A DNA stretch of 64,000 nt from positions 1-64,000 of the forward strand of contig CAIOZA010000027.1 of the NCBI GenBank assembly GCA_903862655.1, written 5' to 3'. Source of the DNA: an uncultured Ignavibacteria bacterium (GTDB taxonomy: Bacteria > Bacteroidota > Ignavibacteria > Kapaibacteriales > UBA2268). The notes below the pieces were generated by a model that was not told the DNA's origin, made no database searches, and was given only the letters and a program-made list of their open reading frames with translations. A program made the position numbers and the translations under genes. Below, piece by piece: positions 33,885-45,176 of the stretch (positions are counted from its first letter, which is position 1; each line of letters opens with the position of its first letter).

Positions 33885-34784
33885 TTATACCTGTTTGTCA
33901 GCTCGGTAAGAGCTACGAACCAGTGGACCAGATTCTACATGCCTAAAACCTAGATCTACTATGCCATATCTCTTATATTCTGCAAATTCATCAGGAGTTA
34001 CAAATCTGTCAACGGGCAAATGTTCTTTTGATGGCTGAAGATACTGTCCAATTGTCATAATATCAACATTTCTTTCTCTAATATCTTTCATAACATCAAA
34101 TACTTCCTCTGTTTTCTCACCAATACCAACCATAATACCTGTTTTTGTGAGAAATCCTGCATTCTTTGAATATTCTAGAACAAATAACGATCTGTCATAT
34201 TTTGCTTGTGGACGGACAGTTTTATATAAACGTGGTACAGTTTCAATGTTGTGATTGAGTACATCAGGTTTTGCATCAAGAACTCGTTGAAGACATTCAA
34301 TATCACCTTTAAAATCAGGTATAAGAATCTCAACGCGAACATTAGGATTTAATTTTTTAACCTCAATTATAGTTCTTGCCCAAATAGTAGAGCCTTGATC
34401 CCAGAGTTGATCGCGGTTGACGGATGTTATAACGGCATGAGAAATACCCATCTGATGAATTGCGTCTGCAACTTCAAATGGTTCATCCTCATTTATAATT
34501 TCTGATTTGCCTGTTTTGATTGCGCAAAAACCACATGATCGGGTACATGTATCTCCTAGAATCATAAATGTAGCTGTACCATGGTGCCAGCATTCACCAA
34601 TATTGGGGCAATGAGCTTCTTCACAAACGGTATGAAGCTTCTTAGATCTCATCATTGATTTAATATGTGTATAGGATTCGCCACCAGGAGCGCGGACTTT
34701 AAGCCATTCAGGCCTGCGGAGAACTGATAATTCAACTGAATTTGATAATGTTTGAATATCAGGCAGTAAATCTATTTTATGCAT
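33885..34784 (-). CDS. lipA: Lipoyl synthase
   Basis: The 299-residue product contains both LipA cluster sites: the auxiliary one, [12 protein letters not shown] (Cx4Cx5C), and the radical SAM site CTRSCGFC (Cx3Cx2C). The C-terminal [10 protein letters not shown] supplies the conserved RSSY serine ligand, and GEKTEEV and [11 protein letters not shown] are typical. It inserts two sulfur atoms into octanoyl groups of lipoate-dependent enzymes, sacrificing its auxiliary cluster. It lies 23 bp after the sigma factor gene on the same strand; a shared transcript is possible. Confidence 0.96.
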   Translation of the reverse strand: MHKIDLLPDIQTLSNSVELSVLRRPEWLKVRAPGGESYTHIKSMMRSKKLHTVCEEAHCPNIGECWHHGTATFMILGDTCTRSCGFCAIKTGKSEIINEDEPFEVADAIHQMGISHAVITSVNRDQLWDQGSTIWARTIIEVKKLNPNVRVEILIPDFKGDIECLQRVLDAKPDVLNHNIETVPRLYKTVRPQAKYDRSLFVLEYSKNAGFLTKTGIMVGIGEKTEEVFDVMKDIRERNVDIMTIGQYLQPSKEHLPVDRFVTPDEFAEYKRYGIVDLGFRHVESGPLVRSSYRADKQV

Positions 34785-34807
34785 ATTATATTCTTAATAA
34801 GGTTTAA

Positions 34808-35668
34808 CTAACCAAGATAGGCACGTAAAGCTTTTGATCTGGAAGCATGCCTTAATCTTCTGATTGCTTTTTCTTTTATTTGGCGGACTCTTTCTCTGGT
34901 TAAGTTAAATTTCTCTCCAATTTCTTCCAAAGTAAGAGAATGTCCGTCTAAACCAAAATATAATTTTATTACTTCGGCTTCTCTGGTCGATAATGTTGTC
35001 AAAACCTGCTGAACTTCAACTTTGAGAGATTCTCTGATTAATTCTGCATCAGGTGGCGGTTGTTGTTCATTTGGAAGAATGTCAAGCAATCTGTTATCTT
35101 CACCTTGAACAAAAGGAGCATCTACAGATAAATGCCTACCGGATATTTTGATTGTCTCTGCAATTTCAGCAACACTAATTTCCAGCTGTTCCGCTAATTC
35201 TGCAGCCGTAGGTTCACGCTCAAATTTTTGTTCAAGTTCACTGAATTTTTTACCAATTTTATTTAGTGCACCAACTCTATTTAATGGCAAACGAACAATA
35301 CGTGACTGTTCTGCTAAAGCTTGAAGAATTGATTGTCTGATCCACCATACAGCATATGAAATAAATTTAAATCCTCGGGTCTCATCGAATCTTTTGGCAG
35401 CTTTAATGAGGCCAAGATTGCCTTCATTAATTAGATCTCCAAGTGATAAACCCTGATTTTGATATTGCTTTGCAACTGAAACAACGAAACGAAGGTTTGA
35501 TTTTACCAATCTTTCCAAAGCCCTGTTGCCCTCAGCTCCACCTTTTTTTATATTCTGTGCTAGTGAGATTTCATCAGCAGGACTCAATAACTCCACTCTA
35601 CCTATTTCTTGTAAATATTTATCTAAAGATTGGCTTTCTCTGTTCGTATATTGTTTCGTAATTCTCAT
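34808..35668 (-). CDS. rpoD: Primary sigma factor (short RpoD/SigA, Bacteroidota type)
   Basis: The 286-residue product lacks region 1.1 and the long non-conserved region, as in Bacteroidota and Chlorobiota. Region 1.2 ([20 protein letters not shown]), region 2 ([30 protein letters not shown] in parts FDETRGFKF and SYAVWWIRQ), region 3 and region 4.2 ([19 protein letters not shown] in parts [10 protein letters not shown] and [17 protein letters not shown]) are intact. It would direct transcription from TAnnTTTG-type promoters, and several such candidates occur in this window. Confidence 0.94.
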   Translation of the reverse strand: MRITKQYTNRESQSLDKYLQEIGRVELLSPADEISLAQNIKKGGAEGNRALERLVKSNLRFVVSVAKQYQNQGLSLGDLINEGNLGLIKAAKRFDETRGFKFISYAVWWIRQSILQALAEQSRIVRLPLNRVGALNKIGKKFSELEQKFEREPTAAELAEQLEISVAEIAETIKISGRHLSVDAPFVQGEDNRLLDILPNEQQPPPDAELIRESLKVEVQQVLTTLSTREAEVIKLYFGLDGHSLTLEEIGEKFNLTRERVRQIKEKAIRRLRHASRSKALRAYLG

Positions 35669-35760
35669 ACAAAGTCCTGAATGTTAAAAAAATGGTGCAC
35701 AAAGAAGATGTCAACGTTTAAGCTACTGTTCTATTTTCAAATTAAGAATATTCAGTCAAC

Positions 35761-37413
35761 TCAGTTTAGCCCTTTTTGAGGTGCTCCACTCAATAACTGG
35801 TAATATCCTTTGGTTTTGAATAAATCTAAAGCACAGTTTATATCCTTATCGTCAGTTATTGTTTCGGTAATTAAATCCAATTCTGACAAAAATCTTGATT
35901 TGATTTCAAAAGTTAGAATCTTCTGGATTTTTACTATATTTGAATTAAAAATGTCACTATCATTCTTTTCTAGTTCTTTGGTTATATATTCTAATGATTT
36001 TAATAATTTTTTATCAGATTTATTAATATTCAATTTTTGTTTGAATAAATCGAATCTGTTTACAAGACTCTTTTCGTTTACAAATCCAGATTCTTTAATA
36101 TACTTTTGAAAACTATTCAATAACTTATTATCAGCGTTAAATCCATTATCTAGCGAATCTAGGTTTCCTGTATAAACATTTGCAAAACTAAAAAATAAAT
36201 TTTTGTCATAAATTGATTTGATAAACTCACTCAAAGTGTCCTGAGTTACCTTTAGGTCTGGTTCAATGCCGTTTGATTCGTATACTTTTCTCAGATTTTT
36301 CGTGTAAAAAACTGAATCTCTCTGATCTATATTATGAACCAATTCTTTTGAATAGTTTATTCTTTGAATACACCTGCCTGAGGGAATGTAGTATTTGGCT
36401 GTTGTTACTTTTAGTGAAGCATTAAATGGCATATCAAGTACAGATTGTACAAGCCCTTTACCAAAAGATCTCTTCCCAATAACGACTACTCTATCAAGAT
36501 CCTGTAACGCACCGGCAACAATTTCACTGGCACTGGCACTGTTTTGATTGATTAGAACAACTATTGGAATTAACGTATCCAATGGAGCATTTCTTGATGT
36601 AAAAACAAATTCTTCTTTTTGTCTTCTGCCTCTCGTTGTAACTATTGGACTATTTAAAGGTAAAAACATCTCACATAATTCAACTGCCGATTGTAGTAAT
36701 CCGCCTGGATTGTTCCTTAAATCAATTATCAACCCTTTTAATTCTCCAGCCTCTTTCTGTAATCCGGTAAAAGCAGTACGGAAATCGTTAGCGGTTAATT
36801 TAGAAAACTTCTCAACTTTGATATAGGCTATATCTTTATTTAATAAAGTTTTACACGCAATATTATTAACTTTTATGTCTTCTCTTTTTAGAGTAAAATT
36901 TAAAGTATCTTGTACGCTCTCCCTTAGAACTTTAACTGTTATCTTTGAACCAACAGCACCTTGAGTGTATTTTCTTAATTCATCGCTGGACAATTTTAAA
37001 ACATTTGTCGTATCCACGATTAAAATTTTATCACCAATTCTAAGTCCTGATTTAGCTGCCGGATTGCCATCAGTTATACCAACTATAGTCAGTACACTAT
37101 CTACTGTAGCTACAGAAATACCAATACCAACATAAGAGCCATTAGAGATAACATCAATTTCATTATCATTATCTTTATAATAAACAGTATAGGGATCGAG
37201 ATGGGATAACATGCCATCAATACCATTTTGCATCAGATCATCAGGATCAATAGTTTCAACGTAATTTCCTGCTACTTCTCTGAAGATAGCTCCATAAGTC
37301 TCGAAAGCTTTATTAATCTTAAAATATATGTCATGATTTTTATCATCTGCATTTGAATAGTTCATGAACAAGATTAAAAATAAGACTAAGTATGTATATT
37401 TATGTATTTTCAA
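35761..37413 (-). CDS. S41-family C-terminal processing protease
   Basis: The 550-residue product has a signal peptide (about residues 1-22), a PDZ domain (about 90-170: YVGIGISVATVDS; AAKSGLRIGDKIL) and an S41 protease domain (about 195-350). The Ser/Lys dyad is in NQNSASASEIVAGAL and GKRSFGKGLVQ, and IDLRNNPGGLL is the usual substrate-channel motif. It is predicted periplasmic, trimming C termini of envelope proteins. The C-terminal 170 residues after the protease domain are less conserved. It follows glyS by 6 bp, suggesting co-transcription. Confidence 0.92.
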   Translation of the reverse strand: MKIHKYTYLVLFLILFMNYSNADDKNHDIYFKINKAFETYGAIFREVAGNYVETIDPDDLMQNGIDGMLSHLDPYTVYYKDNDNEIDVISNGSYVGIGISVATVDSVLTIVGITDGNPAAKSGLRIGDKILIVDTTNVLKLSSDELRKYTQGAVGSKITVKVLRESVQDTLNFTLKREDIKVNNIACKTLLNKDIAYIKVEKFSKLTANDFRTAFTGLQKEAGELKGLIIDLRNNPGGLLQSAVELCEMFLPLNSPIVTTRGRRQKEEFVFTSRNAPLDTLIPIVVLINQNSASASEIVAGALQDLDRVVVIGKRSFGKGLVQSVLDMPFNASLKVTTAKYYIPSGRCIQRINYSKELVHNIDQRDSVFYTKNLRKVYESNGIEPDLKVTQDTLSEFIKSIYDKNLFFSFANVYTGNLDSLDNGFNADNKLLNSFQKYIKESGFVNEKSLVNRFDLFKQKLNINKSDKKLLKSLEYITKELEKNDSDIFNSNIVKIQKILTFEIKSRFLSELDLITETITDDKDINCALDLFKTKGYYQLLSGAPQKGLN

Positions 37414-37419
37414 AATATC

Positions 37420-38838
37420 TTATCTGATTTTATCAAAAATATAATTATCAATTTTATCGTTTGAAATGCGATCCTGAGCCATTGTGTCTCTTTCTCTTAC
37501 AGTAACTGTTCCGTCTTCTACAGATTGACCATCGATAGTGATGCAGAATGGTGTTCCTATTTCGTCATTTCTTCTGTATCTTCTACCAATAGCTCCAGAT
37601 GTGTCATAAGTGACCTTGAAATTTCTTTGAAGATTTTTGTATATCTTCTCCGCCAATTCTGGCATCCCATCCTTATTTACAAGAGGTAATACTGCGGCAG
37701 TCATTGGTGCAACACTATGCTTAAACTTAATTACAACTCTTTTTTCTGATTTTCCATTGTCATCTGTAACGTCTTCTTCATTGTAAGCATCGCACAAGAA
37801 AGCCATTAATCCTCTAGACACACCTCCTGATGTTTCGATAACATAAGGGGTATATCTTTCCTGATTCACGGTATCAACATATTCAAGTTTTTTGCCTGAG
37901 AATTGAGTATGTGCTTTCAAATCAAAATCTGTTCTCGAATGAATACCTTCAATTTCACCCCACCCAAATGGGAACTGATATTCAATGTCAACAGCCTTAT
38001 TTGCATAATGAGCAAGTTTATCGTGATCCTTAAATTTAAGATTCTCTTTATTGATACCCATATTTAGATACCATTCCATTCTCTGATTTTTCCAATAATC
38101 ATACCATTCAAATTCTGAACCAGGTTTAACAAAATACTGCATTTCCATTTGCTCAAATTCGCGTGTTCTGAAAAGAAAATTCTTAGTATTTATTTCATTT
38201 CTAAATGCCTTACCAATTTGTGCGATTCCAAATGGAACTTTTTGCCTTGATGATTCCATGACATTTTTAAAATTAACATAAATTCCCTGAGCTGTTTCTG
38301 GTCGTAAGTAAACCATTGAAGAACTTTCTTCAAGAGGACCAATAAAAGTTTTAAACATCAAATTAAAATTTCTTACTTCAGTCCATTCTGTCGAGCCCGA
38401 AACGGGATCAGGTATTTGAAAATCAATAATTATGTTATAATAATCTGATAATTCCTTAACTGATTGTAACCTTATTTCTAATTCAGCAGCTTTATCTGTA
38501 TGATTCTTCTTTTTCAGTTTATCAATATATTCCTCAATCAAATTATCAGCTCTGTATCTACCTTTACTTGTGAGATTGTCAATCATAGGATCGGTGAATT
38601 GTCCAACGTGCCCACTTGCTTCCCATGTTCTTGGGTGCATAAGAATGGATGCATCAATACCTTCAATATCATCGCGATAGGTCATTGATTTCCACCAGGA
38701 TTCTTTGATATTTTTAAGTAACTCTACTCCAAGCGGTCCATAATCCCAGCATCCATTTAGTCCACCATAAATCTCTGAGGATTGAAAAATGAATCCTCTT
38801 CTCTTCGCAAGCGAAATTACTGTATCGAGTTTAATCAT
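37420..38838 (-). CDS. glyS: Glycyl-tRNA synthetase (alpha2 type)
   Basis: I start at the ATG at 38836-38838 (MIKLDTVISLAKRRGFIF), giving 472 residues; the frame extends 22 codons further up, but those residues are hydrophobic and unlike the family. It is the dimeric, eukaryote-like class II form: SSEIYGGLNGCWDYGPLG, the RPETAQGIYVNF stretch, motif 2 (FRNEIN, FRTREFEQMEMQYF) and motif 3 (ETSGGVSRGLMAFLCDAY, EIGTPFCITID). It charges tRNA-Gly. It reads divergently from uvrA, with about 190 bp between. Confidence 0.96.
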   Translation of the reverse strand: MIKLDTVISLAKRRGFIFQSSEIYGGLNGCWDYGPLGVELLKNIKESWWKSMTYRDDIEGIDASILMHPRTWEASGHVGQFTDPMIDNLTSKGRYRADNLIEEYIDKLKKKNHTDKAAELEIRLQSVKELSDYYNIIIDFQIPDPVSGSTEWTEVRNFNLMFKTFIGPLEESSSMVYLRPETAQGIYVNFKNVMESSRQKVPFGIAQIGKAFRNEINTKNFLFRTREFEQMEMQYFVKPGSEFEWYDYWKNQRMEWYLNMGINKENLKFKDHDKLAHYANKAVDIEYQFPFGWGEIEGIHSRTDFDLKAHTQFSGKKLEYVDTVNQERYTPYVIETSGGVSRGLMAFLCDAYNEEDVTDDNGKSEKRVVIKFKHSVAPMTAAVLPLVNKDGMPELAEKIYKNLQRNFKVTYDTSGAIGRRYRRNDEIGTPFCITIDGQSVEDGTVTVRERDTMAQDRISNDKIDNYIFDKIR

Positions 38839-39024
38839 AATATATACGGATAATAACCTAAAAAGAATTGCAAAAATAAGTAAATTATAGACTTTATAGA
38901 CCAATTAATTGCTATTTTATTGATTAGAATAAGTTGTTTTTGAAATATTATTCAATAGATCCATATTGTTAATATCAAATTTTCTTCAATTAAACACGTT
39001 TTATAGTTCAAAAAATGTGCAGAT

Positions 39025-41961
39025 ATGATGTCAACTAAAAAAAGTACTAAAGAAAAAGCAGATAAAGTTTATAATGATGCTTCTATTGAATCCATTCGTG
39101 AAATCGAAAGTGAGCTATCGAAAATAATTGTTAAAGGAGCAAGAGAACACAATCTTAAGAATATAAATCTTGAAATTCCTAGAGATAAGTTTGTTGTTAT
39201 TACGGGTTTATCAGGCTCCGGCAAGTCCAGTCTGGCCTTTGATACTTTATATGCTGAAGGCCAGAGACGATATGTTGAATGTATGTCTGCCTATGCTCGT
39301 CAATTTCTCGGAATGTTGAAGAAACCCGAAGTAGATGTTATTGAAGGATTATCACCGGCAATCTCAATCGAACAGAAATCAATAAGCCATAATCCCAGAT
39401 CTACCGTTGGTACTGTAACAGAAATTTATGATTATTTAAGATTACTTTTTGCGAAAATTGGTACTCAGTTTTGTGTTGATTGCCATATTCCAGTTGAACA
39501 AAAAACTCTGGATCAGATAATCGATAAAATAATCACAGATTTTAATAAGAAAAAAATCGTGCTTCTTGCACCATTAGTCCGAGCAAGAAAAGGGCATTAC
39601 AGGGATTTGTTCGAACAGTTACTTAAGCAAGGTTATACAAAAGTTAGAGTCGATGGTGAGATAAAGGAAATTGAAGATGGAATGCAGTTAAGCAGATATA
39701 TTATTCACGATATTGATTTAATTGTTGACAGAATACAAGTTGATCCAAGTCATGAGCATCGCATCAGGGAATCAGTTGAACTAGCAATTCATAAATCTGA
39801 AGGCACACTTTTAGTACTAATAGAGCAGGATGGCATAAAGCAAGAACATCTTTTTAGTACATCTTATACCTGTCCATCCTGTGGTAAGGCCTATGAAGAA
39901 TTAGCCCCAAATATGTTCTCATTTAATTCACCTTATGGTGCTTGCAAGAAATGCGATGGTTTAGGTGAGTTAACGGATTTCAACCTTGAATTAATACTTC
40001 CTGATAAAAGTAAATCAATTAATGATGGTGGGATCGCAACTGTGGGTAAGCAACGTGAAATGTGGCTTTGGACTCAAATTGAATCTTTCTGCAATCAATA
40101 TGAAATTAGCCTTGATGTTCCTATTAGTGATATTCCTGAAGACATTCTCAATAAATTATTAAACGGCTCTGAAGACGATTCAATTCCTATCGTGTATAAT
40201 TTTGCATCCGGTAAAAATGTTACCTATTCTCAGAAATTTATCGGAATCTTGCCAAGTTTGAAACATCAGTATCAGAATACCAGCTCGGCAGCAATACGTA
40301 AAAATATTGAAAACTTTATGACCTCTGACACTTGCGACATCTGTAAAGGAGGAAGATTAAAAGTTGAGAATTTAAATGTTCTGATCGATAATAAATCTGT
40401 TATTGATTTAACCTTATTGGATATTAACACTTCATTTATTTATTTTTCAAAACTTCATACAAGATTAACGGACAGACAAATGCAGATATCCGGTTTAATC
40501 CTAAAAGAAATTAAATCTAGATTGAATTTCCTTAAAGAAGTTGGTTTATCATATCTATCATTGGATAGAAGCGTCAGGACTCTGTCTGGTGGTGAGTCAC
40601 AAAGGATTAGATTAGCATCCCAAATCGGTTCAGAGCTGGTTGGCATCACATACGTGCTGGATGAACCAAGTATTGGTCTGCACCAACATGACAATAATAA
40701 GTTAATAAATTCTCTTAAAAGACTAAGAGACATCGGGAATTCAGTAATTGTTGTTGAGCATGACAAAGCAATGATACTGGAATCTGATTATGTTATTGAT
40801 CTTGGTCCAGGAGCAGGTGTGCATGGGGGAGAAGTAATTATATCCTGTCCACCCGATAAATTCATTAATTTAAGCAAAAAGGAAGTTGATAAATCCTTAA
40901 CTCTTCAGTATTTATTAAAGCAAAAAGTCATTAAGCCACATGGATTATCTCGATCACCCAATGGTAAATATCTTGTACTCAATGGAGCAACTGGAAATAA
41001 TCTGAAAAATGTTGATCTTAAAATCCCTCTCGGTTTATCAGTCTGCATTACAGGTATGAGTGGTTCAGGAAAATCATCTTTGATTAATGATACGCTTTAT
41101 CCAATATTATCAAAACATTTCTACAGATCAACCAATAAGCCGTTGCCCTATAAATCAATATCAGGCCTTGAGTTAATCGATAAAGTTATTGAAATTGACC
41201 AGACTCCAATCGGCAGAACACCCAGATCAAATCCTGTTACATATACTGGCATCTTTACTCAAATCCGTGATTTTTTTGCCCTGCTTCCAGAATCCAAGAT
41301 TAGAGGCTATAAATCAGGTAGATTTTCATTTAATGTTAAAGGTGGACGTTGCGAAGAATGTGAAGGAGGAGGAATAAAAAAAATTCAAATGAACTTTCTT
41401 CCTGAAGTTTATGTTACATGCGATACCTGCAATGGTAAAAGATATAATAATGAAACTTTACAAGTTACATACAAAGGAAAATCCATTGCAGAAGTACTTG
41501 AAATGACAATCGAAGAATCATTAGATTATTTCTCAGAAATTCCTAAGATTAAAAATAAACTACAGACTCTTTTCGATGTTGGTTTAACCTACATCAAACT
41601 TGGGCAACAAGCACCTACTCTATCTGGTGGAGAAGCCCAAAGAGTCAAACTTGCAACTGAACTTTCAAAAATTAGTACAGGCAAAACTCTTTACCTTCTA
41701 GATGAGCCTACAACTGGACTCCATTTTGAAGATATTAACATCTTGCTTATCCTTTTAGATAAGTTAGTGGTGAAAGGTAATACTGTTGTTATTATTGAAC
41801 ATAATCTGGAAGTCATAAAATGCGCAGATTGGATCATAGATCTTGGACCCGAAGGCGGAGAAAGCGGGGGAGAAATCATAGCCGAAGGAACCCCCTCAGA
41901 AATTATGAAATCGAAAAAGAGTTTCACTGGCAAATATCTGAAGGAAGAGACAAAAAAATAA
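39025..41961 (+). CDS. uvrA: Excinuclease ABC subunit A
   Basis: The 978-residue product has both ABC ATPase halves: Walker [13 protein letters not shown] and [12 protein letters not shown], signature [11 protein letters not shown] and [11 protein letters not shown], Walker [13 protein letters not shown] and [12 protein letters not shown]. Zinc-binding pairs are present (CPSCGKAY with [16 protein letters not shown] with CDTCNGKRY). It recognises DNA damage in nucleotide excision repair and loads UvrB. A second ATG one codon later is an alternative start. It is a single-gene unit. Confidence 0.97.
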   Translation: MMSTKKSTKEKADKVYNDASIESIREIESELSKIIVKGAREHNLKNINLEIPRDKFVVITGLSGSGKSSLAFDTLYAEGQRRYVECMSAYARQFLGMLKKPEVDVIEGLSPAISIEQKSISHNPRSTVGTVTEIYDYLRLLFAKIGTQFCVDCHIPVEQKTLDQIIDKIITDFNKKKIVLLAPLVRARKGHYRDLFEQLLKQGYTKVRVDGEIKEIEDGMQLSRYIIHDIDLIVDRIQVDPSHEHRIRESVELAIHKSEGTLLVLIEQDGIKQEHLFSTSYTCPSCGKAYEELAPNMFSFNSPYGACKKCDGLGELTDFNLELILPDKSKSINDGGIATVGKQREMWLWTQIESFCNQYEISLDVPISDIPEDILNKLLNGSEDDSIPIVYNFASGKNVTYSQKFIGILPSLKHQYQNTSSAAIRKNIENFMTSDTCDICKGGRLKVENLNVLIDNKSVIDLTLLDINTSFIYFSKLHTRLTDRQMQISGLILKEIKSRLNFLKEVGLSYLSLDRSVRTLSGGESQRIRLASQIGSELVGITYVLDEPSIGLHQHDNNKLINSLKRLRDIGNSVIVVEHDKAMILESDYVIDLGPGAGVHGGEVIISCPPDKFINLSKKEVDKSLTLQYLLKQKVIKPHGLSRSPNGKYLVLNGATGNNLKNVDLKIPLGLSVCITGMSGSGKSSLINDTLYPILSKHFYRSTNKPLPYKSISGLELIDKVIEIDQTPIGRTPRSNPVTYTGIFTQIRDFFALLPESKIRGYKSGRFSFNVKGGRCEECEGGGIKKIQMNFLPEVYVTCDTCNGKRYNNETLQVTYKGKSIAEVLEMTIEESLDYFSEIPKIKNKLQTLFDVGLTYIKLGQQAPTLSGGEAQRVKLATELSKISTGKTLYLLDEPTTGLHFEDINILLILLDKLVVKGNTVVIIEHNLEVIKCADWIIDLGPEGGESGGEIIAEGTPSEIMKSKKSFTGKYLKEETKK

Positions 41962-42031
41962 TATGATCTCGACTAATCTTGATACGATCCCAAAGTTTTT
42001 TGCTAAAAATAGAATTCACCACTTCCTTTTT

Positions 42032-44002
42032 TTATTTCACTAGCCAAGGAGCTTCATATCCATCCGGACGTTTAATAACTGTTGGAGTTTTTGGAACAAA
42101 TTTTATATCAATTTGTTCAAGTTTACCATTCTCCAACCTATAGAGCAATGATTGATACGGCTCAAATTTTAGAACTTGAGAATAACTCTTTTCATGATAA
42201 TTAATATTTACACTTATTGTTTCATTTTTACCATTTAGTGATTGTCCATATTCCAATGGGAATTTAAGACGTTTGCTCTTGGGATTTGGGTAGTAAATAT
42301 AAAGTGCATCTCCATCTTTTCTTACCCAATGAACAGGAATAATTTCTCCTTGTAAAAACGGAATCATTTTTTTGGGTAATTCTTTATTGACATTCATATT
42401 TGCGGTCAATAAGTCCTGTTTTAATTGATAATCTTTGATAGTTGGATCAGCAGAAGGATTTTCAGGCTTTTGCTTTAGTATCACTTTTAAACCATCCTCG
42501 GCTAATTCGACTAATCTTTCAATGACTCGAATATCCAGATACTTTGCATTAACGTACAAATATGAAACCTCGACATCTCCGATTTTCAATTTATTATTAA
42601 TAACTTTAGCCTTTTTTAGAAACTCATAGTTAATCCAAACAGGATTATGTCCACTCAATTCCTCAGGAAAATATACATATCTCATCTCATAGTATCCCCA
42701 AGCCCAGATGAATTGCTCCCCTTTGGGCATAATCCCTTTTATCCATGAATCCTCAGTTGGTAAATATACAGCTATGTCAGAATATGTATGTCCTTTTTTC
42801 ATATAAGTAGATACTTTTTCCAAGTATTGATTGAATTTTGGTAATTCTTCTGCAATTGAACCACTTGAGCCAATATGAGTACTAGCATAGAAATTTACTG
42901 TATCGCAGTTTGCAGGGTTGTGTGCTTTTCCATGCCAGATAATATGATTAATTCCATTTGCAAACAATGCATCTGCTACTAATTTCAAATCACCTATTTG
43001 TTCATTACGAATATAATCCTTTGGCCAGCCATATAAACAAGTAAATGTTTCTGAAGACACTGCTTTTTTCTTAGTAAGTAATGCTGCTGAAGCAGGAATA
43101 GAGCAGTACTCAGGTTCAAAAAGCATCGATTCACCTTCAGGAATGTCCATTATCGAATATCCTGAAATCAGATCACAAGGTGCTCCTGCAACCTGACCTC
43201 GAGATAGTATTCCCTTTTGATTCAGATTGTGTCTGTAATTTTTGTAGAATTCCAAAACTTTTTCTGAAATTAGACTCATGTAGTCATAAAAATGGTATTT
43301 ATTATATGGTTTGTAAATTGAGTCCATGTATTTTGTAATATCATAACCGAATTTTGTATTAAAATCAACATCGAAACCATCGCACCAGAGCTTATCTGTT
43401 TCTACTTCCCAACTGTCAATAAAGTATGATTGCTGAATATTTGTTCTTGGTCTCGGAAAGGCAGATAACAATCTATTGAAATATGGCAGGTAATTCTTCG
43501 GAGTAAGATGGTCAATAACAAATCCAACTTTTGGATGTTGCCATGAACGTGATATTTCCTGTCTCCATTGTGGATCACCAAATTTCTGTGTTGCTTGTTC
43601 AAACGGTACATACGTATCACCAAATGGCCAAAGTGTTCCAAACGTCAAATCACATCCCAACCCAATACTGTCTGCGTATTTGATTGTAAATTCTACAATT
43701 TTATTCCATTCGGGGCTAAGCCATTCCTGTCGTGGTGTATAAGAAGTGTCATTCTTATTAAATCTGTTTAATGGATAAACCCAAGCTACTTCTACTCCAC
43801 CAAAACCATTAACCTTCAACCAATCAAGGTTATATCGAACATCATCTTCTTTAATTTTTGAAGCAAACCACCAATAACGTGTATATGGTTTTGAAGTCAA
43901 TTCAAGTGGATTTTGTATAGCATTCTCAGCAGATTTCATTTGAGATGTCAGTGCCAAAATTAAGACTAATAATATAATCGATATTCTCAAAGTGTTTTTC
44001 AT
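42032..44002 (-). CDS. Secreted glycoside hydrolase, GH106-like (alpha-L-rhamnosidase type)
   Basis: The 656-residue product has a signal peptide (about residues 1-24) and a TIM-barrel region resembling GH106: KPYTRYWWFASKIKEDDV near the mature N terminus, GFGGVEVAWVYPLN, DLTFGTLWPFGDTYV, a conserved SSETFTCLYGWPKD, and ALFANGINHIIWHGKAHN. The last 150 residues form a beta-rich domain ending at EAPWLVK. GH106 enzymes remove rhamnose from plant or bacterial polysaccharides. At 656 residues it is shorter than many GH106 enzymes, and no polysaccharide-uptake genes accompany it. The gene-free stretch 44003-44630 upstream shows nothing I can name. Confidence 0.72.
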   Translation of the reverse strand: MKNTLRISIILLVLILALTSQMKSAENAIQNPLELTSKPYTRYWWFASKIKEDDVRYNLDWLKVNGFGGVEVAWVYPLNRFNKNDTSYTPRQEWLSPEWNKIVEFTIKYADSIGLGCDLTFGTLWPFGDTYVPFEQATQKFGDPQWRQEISRSWQHPKVGFVIDHLTPKNYLPYFNRLLSAFPRPRTNIQQSYFIDSWEVETDKLWCDGFDVDFNTKFGYDITKYMDSIYKPYNKYHFYDYMSLISEKVLEFYKNYRHNLNQKGILSRGQVAGAPCDLISGYSIMDIPEGESMLFEPEYCSIPASAALLTKKKAVSSETFTCLYGWPKDYIRNEQIGDLKLVADALFANGINHIIWHGKAHNPANCDTVNFYASTHIGSSGSIAEELPKFNQYLEKVSTYMKKGHTYSDIAVYLPTEDSWIKGIMPKGEQFIWAWGYYEMRYVYFPEELSGHNPVWINYEFLKKAKVINNKLKIGDVEVSYLYVNAKYLDIRVIERLVELAEDGLKVILKQKPENPSADPTIKDYQLKQDLLTANMNVNKELPKKMIPFLQGEIIPVHWVRKDGDALYIYYPNPKSKRLKFPLEYGQSLNGKNETISVNINYHEKSYSQVLKFEPYQSLLYRLENGKLEQIDIKFVPKTPTVIKRPDGYEAPWLVK

Positions 44003-44630
44003 AATTATTTATCTCGTAATAAAATCATAAAGAATCAATCCCATAAGTTATTAAATTAATATTAAATTCTGACTTTCCTATAAATTTTAGCAGTATGCTA
44101 ATAAATACAAATATACAAACAGAGTGTCAAAATTTAACACATCAAATTATTAGTGTTGGATTTTTAGAAACCTTCTTTAGTGTGTCATCAGAAGTGAAGC
44201 ATCCACAGGCATTCGTATTAATTAATCCCTAAACTAGAATTTTAGAAAATGTCAGCTATGATATGTTAATTTCGGTGAATGTTAAACATAATTGATTTAT
44301 TATGAAACGACATTTTTGAAAATATCATGGTATAGCAATTTGGATACGATTTATTCATAATGATTTCTCACTATTTCATTCGAAACGAAAGCAAAATACT
44401 TGATAAAATCATTATAACTGTCATACAATATTCCGATCAGGACTGACTATTGTCAAGATTTTTAACATAACAAAAAGATCATGGCATTTTATAATATTTT
44501 TAAAGCAATAACATCTTATAAAAAAATATTCAGCCCATCTGGATTTATTAAATACTTATATTTCTCTTTGTTAAAGAAATATCTAAAATTTTGTAACAAA
44601 ATATGTTAACTAAACATTTCTATTTATGAG

Positions 44631-45176
44631 ATGAGTGAAAAATTAGCAAATATTAACGACGAAGAGCTGTTCTTCAGGTTTAGAGATACAAATGACAATC
44701 AGGCATTTATGCTTTTATACAATAAATACTCCAAAAAAGTATTTGCTTATTGTTTGAGATCTTGCACGGACCGTGATACGGCTCAGGATGTATTCCAAAA
44801 AGTTTACACAAGTATCGTTGAGAAGAAACATACTTTCAAGGGTGGATGCTACATAGCTTGGCTTATGATCATCACCCGGAATTTCGTTTTGATGCAGAAA
44901 AGAGGAAATAGACATTTCGATGATGTTACTACACTCGATTTGCCCAATGAAACATCATCTGGACTAGATTTTGCATATAATGAATTGATTCATGTTGAAA
45001 TTGAGAAATTGCCCGAGGAATTTCGGGAAATAATCAAACTAAGATATTTCGATGATTTCTCATATAATGAAATTGCCGAAATGCTAGATATAAGCATTTC
45101 TCTTGTAAAGGTCAGGCTTTACCGTGCAAAAAGTCTATTATCAAATGCTTTGAAATCCCTTAAGGAGACACTCTGA
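44631..45176 (+). CDS. ECF-family RNA polymerase sigma factor
   Basis: The 181-residue product has region 2 (NQAFMLLYNKYSKKVFAYC; DRDTAQDVFQKVYTSIVEK; CYIAWLMIITRNFVLMQKR) and region 4 (LPEEFREIIKLRYFDDFSYNEIAEML in parts; SLVKVRLYRAKSLL). ECF sigma factors respond to envelope signals and are held by a membrane anti-sigma factor, here encoded by the next gene, whose start overlaps the stop by 1 nt (TGATG). The targets are unknown; likely self-regulated. Confidence 0.92.
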   Translation: MSEKLANINDEELFFRFRDTNDNQAFMLLYNKYSKKVFAYCLRSCTDRDTAQDVFQKVYTSIVEKKHTFKGGCYIAWLMIITRNFVLMQKRGNRHFDDVTTLDLPNETSSGLDFAYNELIHVEIEKLPEEFREIIKLRYFDDFSYNEIAEMLDISISLVKVRLYRAKSLLSNALKSLKETL